Part shown: positions 1-11,808 of the stretch, piece after piece | Layout of the letters: each line of letters opens with the position of its first letter | Numbering within the stretch: the first letter of the stretch is position 1 | NCBI RefSeq assembly: GCF_000346465.2 | Contig: NC_034009.1 | Coordinates: 24,473,090 to 24,537,089, forward strand | DNA from: Prunus persica | Lineage: Eukaryota > Streptophyta > Magnoliopsida > Rosales > Rosaceae | Direction of reading: 5' to 3' | Length of the DNA stretch: 64,000 nt | Translations under genes and position numbers: made by a program | Notes under the pieces: generated by a model | The model's database searches: none | Told to the model about the DNA's origin: nothing | Seen by the model: only the letters and a program-made list of their open reading frames with translations

Positions 1-137
1 ATGTTTAATATTCAAATGAACTTTGTATAAATGTTTTAAATCCTACCCAAAAAAAAAAAACCCATGCCACCCTCATCTCAACCTCCCCAACCATCGTCCC
101 TCCTCCTCCCTTGACCAGCCACAACAACAACCACCCC

Positions 138-1098
138 TAGGGCTCGTCAATGGGCCGGGTCGGGCTAGTCCAATTCAAATTTAATGGACTTGGGTTGGGT
201 CGGGCTGAGCTAGACCGAGCTTTAAAGATGAGAGAGAAAATACCGGACCGGTTATTTTTAAAAAATTCAAAGCCCAAGCCCAACCCATGGGCCGGGCTAA
301 GCCTAACGGGCAAGGCTGAAATGAGCCTACTTCATTAAAAAAAAAAAATTCATAAACTTAATCATAAGGGCATTTTAGTCCAAATTTGAGATTAAACTCA
401 CTTAATTCCAATAATTTCACATCAAACCAAATTCATAAAACACCAAATAAAGTCACACAACTTAATAAGATTTTTCACAAAAATAATAAAACCAAGTATT
501 ATGTTTGAGGTTATTACATAATTAGACCGTAATACGTTTTAAAAAATAATAAGTATCAAATTTTTTTTTTTAAAGGATGGTATGAATAAATATGCAAATA
601 TTTGGTGATGTGTTCAAAAAAAGCATGATTATATTTGGTGGTACGATTATGTTTCGTGATATGATTATATTTGGTGATGTGATATGTTGTTCATCTTATA
701 TATATAATTATTGAATTAGTAATTGACACAAATTAATGTGCTAATCATCCAATTATAAACTAGGAATGAGTAAAGAAAAGTAAATGAAATGAAACAAATT
801 ATATATGTGATTTAAGTGATATAATCCTAAACCTAAACTCTTATTTATACATAATTATATATGTATGCGGGTCTAATAGGCCGGGCTTTTATAGGCAGGC
901 CGGGCCAGGCTTTCTTGGGCTTAATCGGGCCAGGCTTATGGCCTGGGCCGGGCTTCAGACACCTAAGCCCAAGCCTAGCCCAGTCGAAAGCAAGCCGGGC
1001 CATCTCAAAGCCCATAACGGGTCGGGCCGGGCTTTTTTTCAACGGGTCGGGCGGGCTCCCATCAGCCCATGAGCCCGTGGGCCAAATGATGAAGCCTA
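138..1098. mobile_element. Non-autonomous hAT element with 8-bp TSD
   Basis: The left end reads TAGGGCTCGTCAATGGGCC and the right end (1080-1098) is its imperfect inverse, about 14 of 19 matching. The flanks ACCACCCC (130-137) and GCCACCCC (1099-1106) agree at 7 of 8 positions, as expected for the 8-bp target duplication of hAT transposons. Both ends are rich in GGGCCGGGC blocks in opposite orientation and the middle is AT-rich. No transposase is encoded; apparent reading frames at 845-1163 come from the GC-rich repeat. Mobilisation would need a transposase from elsewhere. Confidence 0.72.
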
Positions 1099-1106
1099 GC
1101 CACCCC

Positions 1107-1640
1107 CACCCCATCCTCAACCCCAGCCCACCCCATCACCACCCCTTCCTCAACATCTATTGAACAGACCCCAAACCCACTCGAAGTAAATGAATAAATT
1201 GAATTGATACAATAATTATAATAAATAGATAATTGAAAATCCAAAAACCCCCAATTATGTACTCTACATAACCAACACCGTAGCAAAAACCCCCAATGGC
1301 CACAGCTTCGGCAGTGGAGAAACTATTCAAATGGCACTGTTATTGGCGAGTGCGGGAGCCTATGAGGGAGATCCATCATAACATCTCGTCCCAAAAATCA
1401 CTGTTCAATTGATTATTTATTATGAAATTACATTTTTGCCCTTAGGTGTAGGGCACTTTAGTCACTTTTTATTTGGAAAGGAATTTGGGGAATTGAGTGG
1501 CACCGTTGAGTTGAGATCAACGATACGAGTTCGTAGACAGGCGTCATGTTCAATTCAGAGTTAAAACGAAGAAGTTATGATTTACGGAAATGTAGTTGAA
1601 CAACCGCAATTTTTGCAAAGTTAAAATTTAAATATCCCAG

Positions 1641-1674
<34 letters not shown>

Positions 1675-2407
1675 TCACTAAAACAAACCGGCCACTTTGG
1701 CTTGCATTTTCTCCTCCTTCTGACCACGGCGACCTATTAAACGTTCATCTCTTCTTCCTCTTCACGTTCATACCCATTTCCACTTTCGAAACTCCAAGAT
1801 TGATCGCGATTTTGGACTAGAACTGAGCGAAACCCTAATTTGTGGCCCGGCAAAGTTCGTACGATTTCTAGCGATTCCGGCAGCCATATGAAACTTCATT
1901 CCCTCATCATGCTCTACTTGTTTATGTACTTAGTTTGGATCGATTTTGAGGTTTTACAAATCAATTCTTAAACCCATTTTTGGTCGTGGTCCAAGAACAA
2001 AAGTTTATCCCTTTGTTAGTTTGATCGTATTGGTATAGGTGTTTGTCAGGAGTTTCCGAGAAATTCCCGTTGCAGGAAATTTCTCAAAACAACCACGCAC
2101 TAGCAGCGCCGGGTGACGGCGTGTCGGCCACTGTGTGGCACCCTATTGAGTTCTAAATTGTTTCCCTTGTCATCATGAGCACGACGGTATGCTCGGATTT
2201 GGATTTGGTTATCGTTTGACATTTGAACAGATATTGCACCTATTTTGGTTGGGAGGTGTTTGTGGTTTGGTTGTTTGATTTTAAAACGGTATTTTCCTAT
2301 GAGAGTTTTGTTAACTGTTTATGAATTATTGTTCTATCACTTTTACTTTCTGAGAATGATATATCCATGTTTATTTTTATATGTGTGCTAAAATGGATTA
2401 AAAATTG
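1107..2407. other. Gene-free, LTR-like sequence
   Basis: No coding region is supported. From about 1480 the sequence resembles retrotransposon LTR material: a GAGTTCGTAGACA block like one in the LTR-like element at 45.9-48.4 kb, then a CT microsatellite (1643-1672). No clear ends or target duplication were found, so it is left unclassified. Confidence 0.35.
1643..1672. repeat. (CT)n microsatellite
   Basis: About 15 CT units in a row. Confidence 0.9.
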
Positions 2408-2700
2408 GATTGTGTTGTTTTCGGAAATATGGTTGTCTTTGGAGATATTGATATCTTCTTCTGACATCCCGGTTGCCTTCTGAAATATTGATGTCTTCAA
2501 ACATCCTGGTTGTCTTCAAAAATACTGTTGCCTTCGGAAATATTGATATCTTCGGACATCCTGGATGCCTTCGGACATCCTTGATGCCTTCGGACATACA
2601 GTTACCTTCGGAATATCTTCGGATATACAGTTGCCTTCGGAATGTCTTCGAACATAAGGTTGTCTTAGGAATATCTTCGGACACCTCAGTTGCCTTCGAA
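2408..2700. repeat. Degenerate minisatellite, TTCGGA-type units
   Basis: Roughly 20-bp units built on TTGCCTTCGGA plus ATATTGATATC or CATCCTGG variants repeat about a dozen times with drift. Frames run open through it on both strands only because the repeat lacks stops. It directly precedes the solo LTR at 2750. Confidence 0.7.
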
Positions 2701-2749
2701 TTTGTCTACACACGTATGACAGTGTGCCCACGAGTTTCGAGGACTCTTG

Positions 2750-3320
2750 TGTTGGAAAATTTAATATTAACTAATATTGATTTTCCTATTTGAATGGAAA
2801 TTAATAAAATTCATTGGGTTAAAGGCATCTTCACATGGGGGGTGACAACTCTTCAAACCAAGGGATGCATTGTTTGGGGTGACAACTCTTCAGACCAAGG
2901 AATGCATTGTTTGCCTTTTCAGATTGAGATACCTTTTTAGAAAGGGTATTTCATCATCTATAAATAGAGCAATCCTCCTACAGTTTTATTCATTCAGTTT
3001 AATTCTCTACATATAGACTTTCACATATAGAAAGCATTAGAGTTTTCATAAAGGGAGGTTCCTGCATAATTTGGTTCAAAGTTCCTTGTGAATTGCAGTG
3101 CTTCTTTCATAAGGAGGGGAGTCGTTGTATCCTGGGAGGCGAACGCTAGTGAACCATAAGCACCAGTGTGGGGCGTAATTCGTCTTAAGGTCAGAGTGTC
3201 CAACACTTGCCTCGACTCAATTAAGGTTCTTTTAATTACATACTACTGTTGTAAAAATTTGTTTTGTTTGTAGTGTTTATTTGATTATTTTATAGCAATT
3301 TAGCACTCATATTTCCTACA
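2750..3320 (+). mobile_element. Solo LTR (copia-like), TSD TCTTG
   Basis: A 571-bp block begins TGTTGGAAAATTT and ends ATTTCCTACA. It is flanked on both sides by TCTTG (2745-2749 and 3321-3325), a perfect 5-bp target duplication. A TATAAATAG box lies near 2961. There is no internal coding region, so this is the product of recombination between two LTRs. The TGTTGGAAAAT start is common in plant Ty1/copia LTRs; that assignment is inference. Confidence 0.85.
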
Positions 3321-3325
3321 TCTTG

Positions 3326-4253
3326 AACCGTGTAATGCAAGGATTTGCATTCTCAAGTGGAGTATATCTCCCTGAGTTATGCGAGGATTTGCATTCTCAA
3401 GTGGGGTATATTTTCTTGAGTTATGAGATGAATGCGGTCTCAGGCCGACCTCGTTTCCTCCAAGTTCTATGATGATATATCACAGACGTGGCCACATGTG
3501 TGGTGCAAGGGGAATTGACAAATTATTTGTGTTCTTAGGTTGAGTATATCTCCATGAGTCCTATGAGAGGAATTGATAGTATATTATTGAAATTGATGGA
3601 TTATATTTGAGGTACAGTTAAAAGGATATTCTTCACCACCCTCCCTGCTCACATTATCTGCACAGGGTTGGCCAAGATCCCTAGTCACCTACCCGACTTG
3701 TCTATACAGGGGGGTGGTTAGCTAGTTTTCCCTTCCCCTGTTGCCTTCGGATTTGATGGTATTCCCATATCCCCTCCCCCCCTTTTAGGGTCAAGCCTCA
3801 CATATCCCTTGATGGGTGATTACAGGATATATGCAATATGTGGATAATTGCAAGTATGGCTTTCTGGTAAAAGGTTTGGTTATGTAAGTGTTTGGATGTA
3901 CAGCGATAAACTAATTGAATAGTTAGATACATAATTACATGGTATGACATTCAGTTATAAAGCCCCTCATTGTGAGAGAAATACCTTTATAGTCCGCAAT
4001 ATTTCAACGGAGCTCTAAATAATGCTCTATCCACCATATTTAGAGCATCAACCAGGATGGCCTTAGATAACCTGATAAGATAAACAACGCCATCCGCCAT
4101 ACGAAGTGGTGGCGTTAGATGAGGTTTGTAAATTAAATCACCATTTTTTCCAATCCACAACGTAAAGAAAGAGTTGAAGGCATATAGAAACAAACAACGC
4201 CGTCCAAATAACAAAATGCATCACACTCAAACAGGGACAGTGGGACATTTTTG
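3326..4253. other. Gene-free stretch
   Basis: No supportable gene. It contains a local duplication of a GGATTTGCATTCTCAAGTGG block (about 3350 and 3385). It looks like old repeat DNA interrupted by the solo LTR. Confidence 0.4.
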
Positions 4254-4329
4254 GTAGGTGCTTTCAGGAAAAATGGTTAAAAAGAGGTTGAGTAGGTGCT
4301 TTCAGGAAAAATGGTTAAAAAGAGGTTGA
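4254..4329. repeat. 38-bp perfect tandem duplication
   Basis: The 38-bp unit starting GTAGGTGCTTTCAGG occurs at 4254-4291 and again at 4292-4329 without differences, so the duplication is recent. Confidence 0.9.
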
Positions 4330-4498
4330 GTGGGGATGGGGATGGGGCTCTATATTTTATGTATTTTTTATTTTTTGTCTCTCCTAAGAGCTGGTTCCCC
4401 TCATGAAATGAGCAGAAAAATTCTCCACCACTTCTTATTTTAGCTGCATGTAGGCTTCCCAAGAGATAGAAGAGAAGTTCACTTGGGGTCTGCAGGCT

Positions 4499-5125
4499 CT
4501 TAGAGCAACTCCACCCATTTGCCTTTTGCTATGGTAAGGGAGGGGATAAGGCAGCTACTATTCACATGAATAGTGATTGCCCTTGTAAAAAGCCATTTCT
4601 GTTTCCACCCGTTGCCATGACAAAGGGCAATTACTATTCTTTTTTTTTTTTCACAATTTTTTTTACCTCAATAATTAATTTGGATAATATTTTCGGATAA
4701 GATTTTCGGGTTTCTATGTGTCAATACTATTCATAGCTCATAATCGGATAAAATTTTCAGTTTCAAATTTCATATAAATTTCAAAAACAAATTGGCAGGT
4801 ATTTATAGAAAAAAATTCACTAATTTTTGGGTATTTTTAAAAAAAAATTCAGAATTTTTTTTAGTATTTTATGGTAAAAAAATTGGCTGTCATTAGATTG
4901 GAAGAAAAAATCCGATCGGAGAGCCCAGACGACATCACATGGCAACAGAAAAAAAAAAATTCAAATGAGTGGGCTGACGCCAGCCTGGCGTCAGCGATGA
5001 CATCAACCCAAAACTCGAGCTCGTGCTTGGGCTGAACTCCCCCTCGAGCCAGCCCAAGGTCGTGGCCCCCACCTCCTGCCCAGGCAAACCTTCGCTGCTG
5101 GAAACATGATTTGAACTGCTCTTAT
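4499..5125. mobile_element. Short TIR element upstream of the first P450
   Basis: The left side reads TTAGAGCAACTCCACCC and the right side ends AACTGCTCTTATA, a partial inverse (shared core AGAGCA). The interior holds AT-rich sequence and a GC-rich segment (GACGCCAGCCTGGCGTCAGC) near 4977, with no coding capacity. This is a MITE-like layout. It ends about 240 bp before the P450 start codon, so it may supply promoter sequence. The second P450 has only the right part of the same element (8005-8200). Superfamily is uncertain. Confidence 0.45.
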
Positions 5126-5272
5126 ACCCAAGCAAGTTGAAGTATTCCTCCCTTTATTTATTTATTTATTTTTTTAAGAAAAGAGAAATATATTAGTACT
5201 GTCTATTTTGCCACATGGTAGGAAAGTCCCCACCTAAGTTTTTCTCTTTCGTGTTTATCTCCTAGCATGTTG

Positions 5273-5291
5273 GATATATATATATATATAT
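5273..5291 (+). promoter_or_regulatory. TA-repeat / TATA-like region of the P450 gene
   Basis: An alternating TA run about 75-90 bp before the chosen start codon sits where a TATA box is expected. The tandem P450 copy has the same promoter with a longer run (about 8349-8374). Assignment is by position and composition only. Confidence 0.4.
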
Positions 5292-5365
5292 CAGTAGTGA
5301 AAAAAATGCTCATGTCCTCTAAACAATTGTGCCAAAAATTAACGGCTGGAAGAAGAAAGAGAGAG

Positions 5366-7086
5366 ATGGATTTCTTGAGTTGTGTACTATTATGTCTAAT
5401 GGTTGCCTGGATCGTAATCCAAGCCCTCCAAAATTCATTTGCAAGAAGAATTCCCACAAACCTTCCACCTGGACCAAAGCCATTTCCTTTGATTGGAAAT
5501 CTCCTAGAGCTTGGAAACAAACCCCACATCTCACTAACCAAGCTTTCAAAACGCTATGGCCCCATTATGACTTTACAACTCGGCCAACTAACAACAGTTG
5601 TAGTTTCTTCATCCATCGTCGCCAAACAAGTCCTCCGAACCTATGACCGATTCTTTTGCAACCGAACGAACGCAGATGCACTCCAAGCCTGCAGCCATGC
5701 CAAGCACGGCATGCCCTTCATACCTGTTTCAGCTAAATGGAGAAACCTTCGCAGAATATGCAACTCCCAATTGTTCGCCACCAAAGTTCTCAACGCCAAC
5801 CAAGCCAACCGTCAACTAAAAGTGCAAGAGCTCATAGCTGATGTCAGCGAAAGCGTGGTAAAAGGTAAGGCAGTTGAAGTTGGAAGGGCTGCTTTCTTAA
5901 CTACCCTCAATTTGCTGTCACGTACTGTCTTCTCTGTGGATCTAGCGGACCCGAAAAGTGAGACGGCTAGAGAGTTCAAGGAGTTGGTGTGGGGTATCAT
6001 GGAAGAGGTCGGGAAACCAAACTTGGCTGACTATTTTCCTGTGCTTAAGAAGATTGATCCCATGGGGATACGGCGCCGTTTGACCAAGCACTTCCGGAAG
6101 ATGATTGACCTCTTTGACCGCTTGATCTTCCAAAGGTTGGAAACAAGAAAATCACATGATTATGTCACAGCCAATGATATGTTGGATACTCTTATAAACA
6201 TGAGTGAAGAGAAAAATGAGGATATGGACATTCCTGAAACTCATCATTTGTTTCTGGTTAGTTATGGATATAGCTTTCCTACATATACTAATTGCTAATT
6301 AGAGTGTATCTTTTTGTGATTATTAAGGTTGTTTTTGGTTTTGTTTATACCATCTAAACTGACTTAAAGACGGTTGAGATAGTACACGTAGTTTTATTAG
6401 TTCATTATTATACATATATGCTAGCTCCGATTAATTTTCTGACTAAGTAATCAGCCATTTGGTGAATAATATAGGATTTATTTGTTGCGGCCACAGAAAC
6501 AACCTCAGCCACATTGGAATGGGCAATGGCTGAGCTACTATGCAACCCTGAAAAACTGTCAAAAGCTCAAGAGGAGCTAGAACAAGTAATTGGGAAAGGG
6601 AAACCAGTTGAGGAAACAGACACTGCTCGACTTCCTTACTTACAAGCAATAATCAAAGAGACCTTTCGGTTGCACCCAGCTCTTCCGTTTCTTCTCCCCC
6701 GCAAAGCCGAAGCAGACCTGGAAATCTGCGGGTATTTTGTACCCAAGGGTGCACAAGTGTTGGTCAATGCATGGGCCATAGGCAGAGACCCTGGCTTTTG
6801 GGACAACCCGGCCTCATTTATCCCAGAGAGGTTCTTGGGATTGGATATGGATGTCGCTGGCGGAAGCTTTGAGCTTATCCCGTTTGGTGGTGGGAGGAGA
6901 ATATGTCCTGGCTTGCCCTTGGCAATGAGAATGTTGAACTTGATGTTGGGTTCACTTCTTAACTCGTTCCATAATTGGAAGCTTGAAGATGGAGTTGTAC
7001 CAGAAAACATGAACATGGAAGAGAAGTTTGGCATCACTTTGCAAATGGCTCAGCCTCTGAGAGCTGCTGCCATGGCCGTGCCATAA
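5366..7086 (+). CDS. Cytochrome P450, CYP76-like, two exons
   Basis: A microsomal haem-thiolate monooxygenase that would work with NADPH-P450 reductase at the endoplasmic reticulum. Exon 1 is 5366-6256 and exon 2 is 6475-7086, joined in phase 0 by a 218-bp GT-AG intron; the product is 500 aa, normal for the family. The start was chosen at MDFLS because an N-terminal membrane anchor and the proline-rich hinge [14 protein letters not shown] follow at once; the frame is open further upstream but without P450 character. Motifs: I-helix AATETT (residues 302-307, normally AGTDTT), ExxR at E359-R362, PERF, and haem loop [11 protein letters not shown] with Cys about 441. Best family match is CYP76 (geraniol 8-hydroxylase-like, 7-ethoxycoumarin O-deethylase-like); substrate cannot be read from sequence. 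It is the only complete P450 here. Confidence 0.88.
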
Positions 7087-8004
7087 AATATCCTACTAGC
7101 TATTTGTTTTTACCTAAGTTAATATGTTGTGAAATTGAATAAAAACTATTCATGCCATGGAATAAAAACTATTCATGCCATGGATACTCTCACAAGTTCC
7201 TCCAAATAGGTTGTGTCCATTTTCTTGCCATGGAATAAAAATTGCATATTTAACTTTCAGTTGTCCATTTTTTCTTATGCTCATCTGGAATGGATTTTGT
7301 TTACTCAACGTTGTTTTAACTTCTAGTTTCAGGTTTTCTTCTTCGTGTAGAGCATTCATTTTATTATAATAGATTACAAAACCCAATCTGATTTTAAACA
7401 ATAAAATTATTGCCAATAATGAACCATTTGTTTGAAAGAAGAAAATTATTGGCAATAATTAATAGTTTTAGGTGGGTCGAGATGACATATGGGAGAAGAA
7501 AATAATGGAAGGAAACAACAAAGTAAGATCCATTTGTTAATCAAAGAGTTTTTGCTGTTCACAGTCGCTTAAGGCAACTGCGAAATCAAACTCTCTCTTT
7601 ATTTGAAAAACTTCAAATTTTTCGCTTTCGTACCAACTAGAGATTATAACGACCTTTCGAACAATAAATCGAGCGAAGAACAATTCCAACCATTGCATTT
7701 CTTGCTAAAATATGAAACCTAACTTGAGAATATTTGTTTGTAGGAATTTTTTATGTATTCTTCTCCTTGTAGGAGATCATATTTATAATACAACGAAACT
7801 TTAATGGGCAAGTAAATAATAAATTCATATTTCTATTTACAGTAGGAAATCAGGAATTAAAGTAAATCAATTACAATTATAATAAGAATTCTTGGTATGA
7901 AAAGAAAGTAAGTCAGTGGTCCACAAGACACGCCAACACTCTCTCTCACGTTGGTACATAGATGTCGTCAATGCCCAACTGATCCAGTGAATTGTGGAAT
8001 GCTT
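7087..8004. other. Intergenic stretch between tandem P450s
   Basis: No gene supported. It holds a 22-bp tandem duplication (about 7143-7186, unit with ATTCATGCCATGGAATAAAA) just after the P450 stop, where the 3' UTR should be, then AT-rich DNA with no recognisable element ends. Confidence 0.4.
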
Positions 8005-8200
8005 TACTGGAAATTGCCAATTTGGCGTCAGCATTGACATCAGCCCAAAACTCGGGTTCGCGCTCGGGCTGAACTCCCTCCTGGGCCTACCCAGGTTCGT
8101 GGCCCCCACCTCCTACCCGGGCAAGCCTTTGCTGCTAGAAACGTAATTTGGGCTCAAAACGCTCCCAGCCCGCCCCCTAACTTCTCCACTGAAACTGCTC
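8005..8200. mobile_element. Right part of the upstream TIR element, second copy
   Basis: It matches the right part of the element at 4499-5125 (shared GGGCTGAACTCC and GTGGCCCCCACCTCCT blocks) and ends AACTGCTCTTATA at the equivalent place before the P450 promoter. The left part is not recognisable. It shows that element, promoter and gene were duplicated together. Confidence 0.45.
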
Positions 8201-8348
8201 TTATACCCAAGCAAGTTCAAGTATTCCTCCCTTTATTTATTTATTTTTTTAAGAAAAGAGATATATATTATTACTGTCTATTTTGCCACATGGTAGGAAA
8301 GTCCCCACCTAAGTTTTTCTCTTTCGTGTTTATCTCCTAGCATGTAGG

Positions 8349-8379
<31 letters not shown>

Positions 8380-9437
8380 AAAAAATATGCTCATGTCCTC
8401 TAAACAATTGTGCCAAAAATTAACGCCTGGAAGAAGAAAGAGAAAGATGGATTTCTTGAGTTGTGTACTATTATGTCTAATGGTTGCCTGGATCGTAATC
8501 CAAGCCCTCCAAAATTCATTTGCAAGAAGAATTCCCACAAACCTTCCACCTGGACCAAAGCCATTTCCTTTGATTGGAAATCTCCTAGAGCTTGGAAACA
8601 AACCCCACATCTCTCTAACCAAGCTTTCAAAACGCTATGGCCCCACTATGACTTTACAACTCGGCCAAATAACAACAGTTATAGTTTCTTCATCCGCCGT
8701 AGCCAAACAAGTCCTCCGCACCCACGACCAATTCTTCTGCAACCGAACTATCCCGGATGCAGTCCAAGCCTGCAAGCATGCCAAGTATGGCATGCCGTGG
8801 CTGACGGTTTCCTCCACGTGGAGAAACCTCCGCAAAATATGCAACTCCCAGCTTTTCGCGGCTAAAGTTCTCGACGCCAATCAGGCCAACCGTCACCTAA
8901 AAGTGCAGGAGCTCATAGCTGACGTTAAGGAAAGCGTTGTGAAAGGTAAGGCGGCTGAAGTTGGAAGGGCTGCTTTCAAAACTACGCTCAATTTGATGTC
9001 ACGGACTGTGTTCTCTGTGGATTTAGCGGACCCGAACAGTGAGAGGGCTAGAGAGTTCAAGGAGTTGGTGTGGAGTATTATGGAGGAGGCTGGGAAGCCA
9101 AACTTGGCTGACTATTTTCCTGTGCTTAAGAAGATTGATCCCATGGGGATACGGCGCCGTTTGGGCAAGCACTTCCAGAAGATGATTGATCTTTTTGACC
9201 GCATGATCGTCCAAAGGTTAGAATCAAGGAAGTCACGTGATTATGTCACAGGGAATGAATGTTGGATACTCTTATAAACATGAGCGAAGAGAAAAATGAG
9301 GATATGGACATGGCTGAAACTCAACATTTGTTTCTGGTTAGTTATTGCTACTCTAGCTCTATTAATTAATTGATAATTAAATTGCTTAGATATTATAATT
9401 ATAACTTATTGCTAGATTGTGTACCATCTTAATTGAT

Positions 9438-9600
9438 CATTTTAAAAGAGTGCTGCTAAATGAATCTTAAAATTAACTGAGTACACTCTATGATCTAAGT
9501 ACATCTTAATATTTAAATCAAAATATAAAATTAACTAAGTACACCTTATTTAACTACCAAAAATACTCATTGTACACCCTAATACACTCTATCTCGTCCA
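9438..9600. repeat. Decayed MITE end inside P450 intron
   Basis: Starts AAAAGAGTGCTGCTAAATG and continues with AAAATTAACTGAGTACAC, like the left end of the MITE at 10564. A second copy of the AAAATTAACTAAGTACAC block follows about 70 bp later. The right end is not recognisable. Confidence 0.5.
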
Positions 9601-10563
9601 AAAAAAAAAAAAAAACCAACAACATTCATCGATCTCCCTATGATCCCCTTTTCTCCATACTTTGATTCTCAAAAATTTTAACTGTAAAATCTGGACAGTA
9701 TTGTTCTTTTTGATATATCCTAAATCTAACTATAATGATACAAAAACGTTCAACATAATTCTTTGATTTCATTCCTCTTGATGCTAAAACGTTCAAATTA
9801 TGATTTTGCCTGCGAAAACTTCAAAATCTTCCTTAGTTCTTTAATGTTTTAGTCTTTAACTCCAAATGGTAGAGCAAATAAACAAAGACTCAAACAAATA
9901 ATTAATTAGGATTGCAGATAAGGACTTCACTGTAAAGATCAATCAGCCTTGTATTTATATATGCCTTCAATTTTCTTCGAAGAATGCTAGCCATTGATTG
10001 ATGTGTGTCTCACAGCGAGTCCATCCATCAATGGCTAACACAAACAAGCACTGCACTGTATTGAATCAGCCCCTGCATATTTCTTTTAATAGCTTCAAGT
10101 TTATTCTTGGCAAAACGAAAATTTCAGCAACTGTATTGCTGAAATACACTTTGCTTTGCAAACATAAGAGCAGTTTTTAATATGTCTTCATGTAAAATTG
10201 CATTTTCAAGATCTCATGTTCAGAGACTGTACATTCATCATGAAAATTTGCAGAGAGCTAAGAAGAAACAACTACATTGTGTGGTTTATTATAGCAATCA
10301 GTCAAGTCTTTGCAGTTATTTTTTTTTTCTCTTTTTTTTTTTTCTTTTTTTGAAACTGCTACTCGGTATTGGCCAAAAGAAAACTGCTCTTTATTCTTCC
10401 AGTTTGGTATTTTGTATGTTTTATACTGAGCAGAAGAGTGATTGAAAGAAGAAGAGGTTCTACTGAGCTTGGTTTTGAGAGATAAAAGAGTTCGGCTGTC
10501 CAAATGCTAAGATGGAGAAGAAGAGAAGTGTAGGGAAAAATATGCCGTGTCATATTTTAGATG

Positions 10564-10762
10564 GTTTTTAAAGAGTGTTGCTAAACGAATCCTAAAATTA
10601 ACTGAGTACACTCTTAAAATATGTGGTGTTATGTTTTACAATTGAATATATCTTTTTTAGTCATTTTATATTAGGGTAAATTAGTAATTCAATAAATACT
10701 TTGATAGTAGGGTGTACTTAGTTAATTTTAGAGTTCGTTTAGCAGCACTCTTTTAAAATTAT
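10564..10762. mobile_element. MITE with about 45-bp terminal inverted repeats
   Basis: The left arm AAAGAGTGTTGCTAAACGAA, followed by AAAATTAACTGAGTACAC, is mirrored at the right by GTGTACTTAGTTAATTTTAG and TTCGTTTAGCAGCACTCTTT. The arms are about 45 bp and the whole is about 195 bp, with no coding capacity. It lies in the intron of the P450 pseudogene and helps explain the intron growth. The target duplication is unclear in the T-rich flanks, so the superfamily is not assigned. Confidence 0.7.
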
Positions 10763-11559
10763 GACTATGGTCACTTTATTTTTGTTGAGATGGTATAAGT
10801 ACGTTAATCCTACACTGATCAAGGTCTTGTGTTCAAATCCCCTTATATCGCTTTTATAAAAATAAAAATAAAAACTATATATATATATATATATTTGGTG
10901 CCCATATTAATTTGACTAATTAACTTTTTGGTGAATTAGGATTTATTTGGTGCGGGCACAGATACAACTTCAGCCACATTAGAATGGGCAATGGCTGAGC
11001 TATTACGCAACCCTGAAAAGCTATCAAAAGCTCAAGAGGAGTTGAAGCAGGTTGTTGGCAAAGGAAAACCAGTGGAGGAATCAGACATCACTCGGCTCCC
11101 TTACTTACAAGCCATAATCAAAGAGACCTTCCGGCTGCACCCAGTTGTCCCACTTCTTCTCCCTCGCAAAGCCCAAGCAGACATAGAAATCTGCGGTTAC
11201 ATTGTACCAAAGGGTGTACAAGTGTTGGTCAACGCATGGGCCATCGGCAGAGACCCCAGCATTTGGGACAACCCTACCTCATTTATCCCTGAAAGGTTTT
11301 CAGGATTGGATATCGACGTTACTGGCCAGAACTTTGAGCTTATTCCATTTGGTGGTGGGAGGAGAATATGTCCTGGGTTGCCTTTGGCGATGAGAATGTT
11401 GAATTTGATGTTGGGTTCGCTTATTAACTCGTTTGATAATTGGAAGCTTGAAGATGGAGTTGTGCCAGAAAAAATGAACATGGATGAGAAGTTTGGCCTC
11501 ACTTTACAGATGGCTCATCCTGTGATAGCTGTGCCCATCAAGTATTAGGAGAACGAAAC

Positions 11560-11808
11560 CTAGCTAGCTATGGTTTCTATAATAAATAGATTTATGTTTT
11601 TATTAGGGAGTTACAATAATTAATCCTACTAATGATAGGAAATGGTCAGTTGTCAATTACGTTGTTATTAGGCCATAACTCCATATTTATGTGTATGATA
11701 ATGGCTTGTTCTAATTGTAGATTATTCTCTACATATTTATATATTTTATAATGATCATATGAATGACTAAGGAAAAAATAGTTTCTATATGGAATATGGT
11801 ATCAGAGC
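11560..11808 (+). repeat. Copia LTR remnant with primer-binding motif
   Basis: TGGTATCAGAGC at 11797-11808 is the classic plant Ty1/copia primer-binding site, complementary to initiator methionine tRNA. The AT-rich sequence before it is in the place of a 5' LTR. No gag or pol follows (12.0 kb is already other DNA), so this is a 5' stump. Confidence 0.5.

Larger units (their letters stand above)
8447..11548 (+). pseudogene. CYP76-like P450 tandem copy, frameshifted
   Basis: Exon 1 (8447-9336) and exon 2 (10940-11548) are close copies of the neighbour at 5366, including the promoter. The second gene lost one base at about 9257-9259: GAT ATG of the intact gene is GA ATG here. The frame then ends at TAA 9275-9277, about 60 bp before the splice donor. 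Downstream coding is well kept: I-helix GAGTDTT in the canonical form, ExxR, PERF and the haem loop with Cys. Its intron is 1603 bp against 218 bp in the intact copy, expanded by repeats. Either a young pseudogene or an assembly error of one base; apart from that base it looks functional. Confidence 0.82.

Noticed and set aside
861..1163. Overlapping reading frames of about 100 aa on both strands
   Set aside because: They lie in the GGGCCGGGC-rich end of a hAT element; composition alone keeps them open.
2473..2793. Long frames in three registers across the TTCGGA repeats
   Set aside because: A tandem repeat without stop codons; no domain and no start context.
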